The notes beneath the pieces were generated by a model. The model saw only the letters and a program-made list of their open reading frames with translations, was not told the origin of the DNA and did no database searches. 9,079 nt of DNA from JBOHWJ01 sp050736615. Lineage in GTDB: Bacteria; Desulfobacterota; Binatia; Binatales; Binataceae. Made by a program: the position numbers and the translations under genes. How positions within the stretch are numbered: position 1 is the stretch's first letter; every line of letters starts with the position of its first letter. The stretch lies in NCBI GenBank assembly GCA_050736615.1, contig JBOHWL010000238.1, forward strand, positions 1 to 9,079, given 5' to 3'. Shown piece by piece: positions 6,226-9,079 of the stretch.

Positions 6226-7227
6226 CTACACGTCGGGGAACAAGGCCTTCATTTCGGGGATGATCCACTGCGGCCGCTTGCCTTCGGCGACACGCTGGAT
6301 ATTCGCGTAGCCATTATGAAAGCGCTTGCGGAAGCTATCCAGCGTCGGCCCGGCACTATGGGGCGTGAGGGTGACATTGGGCAGCTTCAACAAGGGATTG
6401 GCTGGGTCGGCGGGCTCTTTGGCTTGGGTATCGAGACCCGCGCCCAAAAGTCGTCCCTCACGTAGTGCGGCGATCAGCGCCGGCTCATCAACCACTTCAC
6501 CCCGGCAGGTATTTATGAGTACGGCCTTCGGTTTCATCCGGGCCAACGCCGCCGCATCGATGAGATGGCGGGTGGCGTCGTTGAGCGGCACGTGCAGGCT
6601 CACGATATCGGCGGTCGCGAGCAATTCGCCAAGTTCTACGTATTGAACACCCAGCGCGTGTTCGTCATCGACGGCGGCGCGGTAGGTATCGTAGTAGATC
6701 ACGCGGGCGTCGAACGCTTTTACGCGGCGCGCCACCTGCCGTCCGATATTGCCCAGGCCAATCAAGCCAACGGTCTTGCCCTCGAGCTCAAAAATATCGA
6801 CCGCGCGCGGCAGCCCCTGATGCCATTTTCCTGCCGTGACGTTCAAATGAAACGCGATCAGCTTGCGATACACGGCCAGCATCAGCATGATGGCGTGCTC
6901 GGCCACCGCGACTGAATTTGCCCCTCCATTCGAGCACACCGGGATGCGAGCCTTGCGCGCACCCTCGATGTTGACGAAGTCATAGCCGGCGCTCAGCACC
7001 TGCACCAGTTTGAGCCGCCGCGCGTCAAGATACGCCTGCTCGGGAAGATAGCGCGGAAATCCCATCAGATATTCGCTTTCACGCATGGCAGCCGCGATCG
7101 TCGCGGCATCGGCGATCGGCGGCAGCATTTTAAGGATAAATCCGGGCGGTTTCATCAGTTGGAACTGTTCGAGCACGTCCGGCGGCATCTCGATACCCTG
7201 GGCGAACACGATGGTTTCCTCCGGCAT
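6226..7227 (-). CDS. D-2-hydroxyacid dehydrogenase, NAD-dependent (SerA/LdhA superfamily)
   Basis: This 333-residue cytoplasmic enzyme interconverts a 2-hydroxy acid and a 2-oxo acid with NAD(H). The Rossmann domain (about 100-292) has the dinucleotide motif GLGNIG (157-162) and an acidic D180 at the end of the second strand, favouring NAD over NADP. The catalytic triad is visible as R242 (NTCRGEVVDE), E271 (AKEP) and H290 (TPHSAG), with spacing typical of the family. The substrate-loop segment SAGYDFVNIE (79-88) and NGGANSVAVAEHA (100-112) also fit. Length is normal, and no ACT regulatory domain is present, so it is not full-length SerA of the E. coli type. The ATG at 7227 has AAAGGGGG five bases upstream (7233-7240). 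Substrate specificity (phosphoglycerate, glyoxylate, phenylpyruvate or other) cannot be assigned, and its neighbours give no pathway. Confidence 0.92.
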   Translation of the reverse strand: MPEETIVFAQGIEMPPDVLEQFQLMKPPGFILKMLPPIADAATIAAAMRESEYLMGFPRYLPEQAYLDARRLKLVQVLSAGYDFVNIEGARKARIPVCSNGGANSVAVAEHAIMLMLAVYRKLIAFHLNVTAGKWHQGLPRAVDIFELEGKTVGLIGLGNIGRQVARRVKAFDARVIYYDTYRAAVDDEHALGVQYVELGELLATADIVSLHVPLNDATRHLIDAAALARMKPKAVLINTCRGEVVDEPALIAALREGRLLGAGLDTQAKEPADPANPLLKLPNVTLTPHSAGPTLDSFRKRFHNGYANIQRVAEGKRPQWIIPEMKALFPDV

Positions 7228-7269
7228 GATGGCCCCCTTTTCATCTCGACAGTGCTCGCGTCCGGCGCG

Positions 7270-7284
7270 TCACACCATGTGTGA
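7270..7284. repeat. 15-base palindrome upstream of the dehydrogenase gene
   Basis: TCACAC (7270-7275) and GTGTGA (7279-7284) are perfect inverted arms around CAT. The site lies 43 bases upstream of the dehydrogenase start, between two divergent genes. Its form suits a dimeric regulator's operator. No regulator gene is present, so its function is inferred from shape and position only. Confidence 0.45.
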
Positions 7285-7361
7285 TGTTCGATGACAGATG
7301 ATCTAGATCGCCCGCCCTGATGTCGTCCAGCACCAGCCGAGAGTTGGATCGGCACCTGGAA

Positions 7362-7374
7362 CCCCGAGCCGGGG
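7362..7374. repeat. Short GC-rich inverted repeat before the methyltransferase
   Basis: CCCCG (7362-7366) pairs with CGGGG (7370-7374) around AGC. It lies just upstream of the weak promoter candidate for the methyltransferase. It could be a small hairpin or a protein site, or chance in GC-rich DNA. Confidence 0.3.
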
Positions 7375-7386
7375 CGCCAATAGTGC

Positions 7387-7416
7387 TTGCCTTTGGTTCT
7401 GGCCGGCTGGTATGTG
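7387..7416 (+). promoter_or_regulatory. Weak promoter candidate for the restriction-modification operon
   Basis: TTGCCT (7387-7392) is followed after 18 bases by an extended -10 of the form TGG-TATGTG (7408-7416). A start near 7423 would leave a leader of about 20 bases carrying the GGGAGG ribosome site, which fits translation from TTG 7442 rather than from 7421. The -10 match is only moderate. Confidence 0.3.
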
Positions 7417-7426
7417 ACTTTTGCAT

Positions 7427-7432
7427 GGGAGG
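7427..7432 (+). promoter_or_regulatory. Ribosome binding site that decides the methyltransferase start
   Basis: GGGAGG lies nine bases before the TTG at 7442. The alternative in-frame TTG at 7421 has no purine-rich site upstream, and the ATG at 7425 is out of frame and soon stops. The site therefore argues for TTG 7442 as the start. Confidence 0.6.
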
Positions 7433-7441
7433 TTCAGCAAA

Positions 7442-8422
7442 TTGGACCTAGCAGCAGTCGAGATTTGCGCGGGCGGCGGCGGCCAGGCACTCGGCCTCGA
7501 AACCGCCGGTTTTCATTGCGTTGCCGCCGCCGATATTGACGGGCCATCGTGCGAAACTCTGCGACTCAACCGCCCGCACTGGCGAGTGCTTCAATCGGAT
7601 ATCCGCGCCATCAGTGGCCGCGAATTCCGCGGCATCGATCTTTTCGCGGGCGGCGTGCCATGCCCTCCGTTTTCAATCGCGGGCAAGCAGCTGGGGCGGG
7701 ATGATGAACGTGATCTATTCCCCCAGGCGCTCAGGATTATCGAGGAGTGCCAACCAGCGGCGATCCTGTTGGAAAACGTGCCCGGGCTGGCCTCCGAACG
7801 CTTCAAAAATTATAGACGACAGATAGCGACTGCGCTGTCACGGCTCGGATATGAGGTTCGCGCCGTCATACTGAATGCGTGCGATTACAGGGTACCGCAG
7901 CTGCGGCCGCGTCTTATTACGGTCGGATTGCGACCAGTAGCCTCACGCCGCTTCGTATGGCCGGAACCGCTGGCCGGCAATTCCCCATCGGTTGGCGAAG
8001 CACTAGCTGATTTGATGGCCTCGCGCAGTTGGGCGGGCGCCCTCGCGTGGGTCGGTAGAGCTCGAGGGATCGCGCCCACCATAGTGGGCGGTTCGAAAAA
8101 GCATGGCGGACCGGACCTTGGCCCCACGCGGGCGCGCAGGCAATGGGCCGCTCTCGGAGTTGATGGCCTCGGTATTGCCGACAGCGCGCCGCCTGCGGAT
8201 TTCCCCTACTCAGCTCTACCAAGGCTCACTGTCCGGATGGTTGCTCGCTTACAGGGCTTCCCCGATACTTGGCATTTTGCAGGTAAGAAGACGGCGGCAT
8301 ATCGCCAGGTGGGAAATGCATTCCCTCCGCCTGTGGCTGCGCAAGTAGGTTTGGCTATCGTCGGAGCTCTGGTTTCGTCAGTGCGGACACCAATCCGCAG
8401 GCAGGCCAGCTTGTTTGCCTAG
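7442..8422 (+). CDS. DNA (cytosine-5-)-methyltransferase of a type II-like restriction-modification system
   Basis: This 326-residue enzyme transfers a methyl group from S-adenosylmethionine to C5 of cytosine in a specific DNA site. Conserved motifs are in order: motif I VEICAGGGGQALGLE (6-20) for cofactor binding; motif IV GGVPCPPFS (70-78) with catalytic C74; motif VI ENVPG (111-115); motif VIII QLRPR (153-157); and motifs IX-X RMVARLQGFP to RQVGNAFPPPVA (265-299). The target-recognition region, about 160-262, is short and includes TIVGGSKKHGG (213-223), so the site cannot be predicted. Translation probably starts at TTG 7442, whose ribosome site is annotated separately; a start at TTG 7421 would add seven residues. 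The rare start codon may hold expression low. The gene leads an operon with an HNH nuclease and a Vsr-like nuclease, which argues for restriction-modification rather than a solitary Dcm. Confidence 0.93.
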   Translation: MDLAAVEICAGGGGQALGLETAGFHCVAAADIDGPSCETLRLNRPHWRVLQSDIRAISGREFRGIDLFAGGVPCPPFSIAGKQLGRDDERDLFPQALRIIEECQPAAILLENVPGLASERFKNYRRQIATALSRLGYEVRAVILNACDYRVPQLRPRLITVGLRPVASRRFVWPEPLAGNSPSVGEALADLMASRSWAGALAWVGRARGIAPTIVGGSKKHGGPDLGPTRARRQWAALGVDGLGIADSAPPADFPYSALPRLTVRMVARLQGFPDTWHFAGKKTAAYRQVGNAFPPPVAAQVGLAIVGALVSSVRTPIRRQASLFA

Positions 8423-8423
8423 A

Positions 8424-9002
8424 ATGCCCGGCCTCGGAAAGCGAACCGGCGCACGCGCCGCAATACGCGACTATCTCTTGAGCAACATCGGCCGTGTGAT
8501 CGACGGTCCGGAGCTGCGTAAGGCGGGCGGACACATTTCAGAATGGGCACGCCGGGTTCGTGAGTTGCGGGACGAGGAAGGCTACGAAATTCTGACGCAT
8601 AGAGATCGCAGTGATTTAAAGCCGGGGCAATACATCCTTCTAACCAGCAACCGAAGACCAATTATCTCTCGCTCTATTTCAAAGGAGCTCCGAGCCCGCG
8701 TGCTGGATCGAAATGGCTTTACCTGCTGCATGTGCGGCGCTTCGGCTAACGATCCTGATCCTTTTCACGCAGATCGTAAAATCCGGCTTACGATTGGCCA
8801 CATCGTTGATTTCTCTAAGGGCGGCAAATCAGAATTCGGAAATCTTCGCGCGGAGTGCACGAATTGCAATGAAGGCTTGCAAAACACCTCTCTCCCGAAG
8901 CCTTCTTTAATAGAACTGCTCAAACAGATCCGCCGCGCGACAATCGATGATCAGCGAGCCGTGCTCGAATGGCTCCAACGAAAGTTTCAACCGCGCCTGT
9001 AA
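8424..9002 (+). CDS. HNH endonuclease, presumed restriction enzyme partner of the methyltransferase
   Basis: This 192-residue protein has two parts. Residues 8-75 form a compact helical/winged-helix-like domain (RAAIRDYLLSNIGRVIDG, then ISEWARRVRELRDEEGYEI) that probably contacts DNA. Residues 88-154 are an HNH nuclease of the zinc-binding type: C101 and C104 with C145 and C148 are the likely structural zinc ligands, H126 in IGHIV is the presumed general base, and N140 in GNLR with N149 in NCNEG complete an H-N-N core. The ATG at 8424 is one base after the methyltransferase stop, so translation is probably coupled; a TTG at 8415 would add three residues. No good ribosome site is visible. Base composition is poorer in G+C than the chromosomal genes to the left. 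Restriction activity is inferred from context; recognition site and cut pattern are unknown. Confidence 0.88.
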   Translation: MPGLGKRTGARAAIRDYLLSNIGRVIDGPELRKAGGHISEWARRVRELRDEEGYEILTHRDRSDLKPGQYILLTSNRRPIISRSISKELRARVLDRNGFTCCMCGASANDPDPFHADRKIRLTIGHIVDFSKGGKSEFGNLRAECTNCNEGLQNTSLPKPSLIELLKQIRRATIDDQRAVLEWLQRKFQPRL

Positions 9003-9079
9003 AGAGGCGCAGCCGCGACGTCTTCACCGCGGCAAAACGCTCGGAGGTGATGTCACACATTCGAGCGAAGCATACCAAG
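8969..9079 (+). CDS. vsr: Vsr-type very-short-patch mismatch endonuclease, N-terminal fragment (cut by window end)
   Basis: An open frame from ATG 8969 runs to the last base, giving 37 residues. Residues 17-37 include DVFTAAKRSEVMSHIRAKHT (17-36), which closely matches the N-terminal signature of Vsr endonucleases (F-x-x-x-KRSxVMSxIRxKxTK). Vsr nicks 5' of the T in T:G mismatches formed when 5-methylcytosine deaminates, protecting sites methylated by a C5 methyltransferase; such genes are commonly placed beside these methyltransferases. The start overlaps the HNH gene by 34 bases, so the three genes form one tight operon. No ribosome site stands out; GTG 9047 or ATG 9050 are possible starts but would remove the conserved KRSE segment. 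The catalytic domain lies beyond the window and was not seen. Confidence 0.75.
   Translation, partial: MAPTKVSTAPVKRRSRDVFTAAKRSEVMSHIRAKHTK

Noticed and set aside
6092..6310. 72-codon plus-strand frame preceded by AAGAAGGA
   Set aside because: The ribosome-like site is good, but the frame is antisense to the ends of two real genes and the product has no recognisable features.
7241..7426. 61-codon minus-strand frame in the gap before the methyltransferase, considered as a gene remnant or controller protein
   Set aside because: The product does not resemble a helix-turn-helix controller or a transposase, and no ribosome site precedes it.

Overview
The window reads as chromosomal DNA from a GC-rich Gram-negative bacterium. 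The DUF1329 and DUF4197 exported proteins, a Tat-exported molybdoenzyme paired with a b-type cytochrome, and strong Shine-Dalgarno sites all fit a proteobacterium or a related, probably environmental, lineage. No rRNA, tRNA or marker gene is present to fix the taxon. No CRISPR array, tRNA, rRNA or insertion sequence was seen.

Layout. Positions 1-51 may hold the last codons of a plus-strand gene. A two-domain VOC/glyoxalase-like gene follows on the minus strand (60-950). It is divergent from a plus-strand gene for a putative ferritin-like helical protein (1088-1744), which has its own sigma70-type promoter and a clear intrinsic terminator. A secreted DUF1329 protein lies on the minus strand (1806-3158), followed by a 400-base gap with a nested inverted repeat. 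Next, reading leftward on the minus strand from 6109 to 3559, comes a compact four-gene cluster: a Met-rich exported DUF6799-like protein, a four-helix cytochrome b, a Tat-exported molybdopterin oxidoreductase and an exported DUF4197 protein. The first three are joined by overlapping ends and look like an envelope redox module, with the cytochrome exchanging electrons between the quinone pool and the periplasmic molybdoenzyme. A D-2-hydroxyacid dehydrogenase (6226-7227, minus) lies upstream of that cluster.

The right end (7442-9079, plus) is the accessory part. It carries a C5-cytosine DNA methyltransferase, an HNH endonuclease starting one base after the methyltransferase stop, and the beginning of a Vsr-type mismatch endonuclease that overlaps the HNH gene and runs off the window. 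Together they form a type II-like restriction-modification operon: the methyltransferase marks host DNA, the HNH enzyme is the presumed restriction nuclease, and Vsr would repair T:G mismatches left by 5-methylcytosine deamination. A sample of the HNH gene (8641-8880) has 122 G/C of 240 bases, against 155 of 240 in the cytochrome b gene (5341-5580), which fits horizontal acquisition. The 214-base gap before it carries three short palindromes and a weak promoter candidate.
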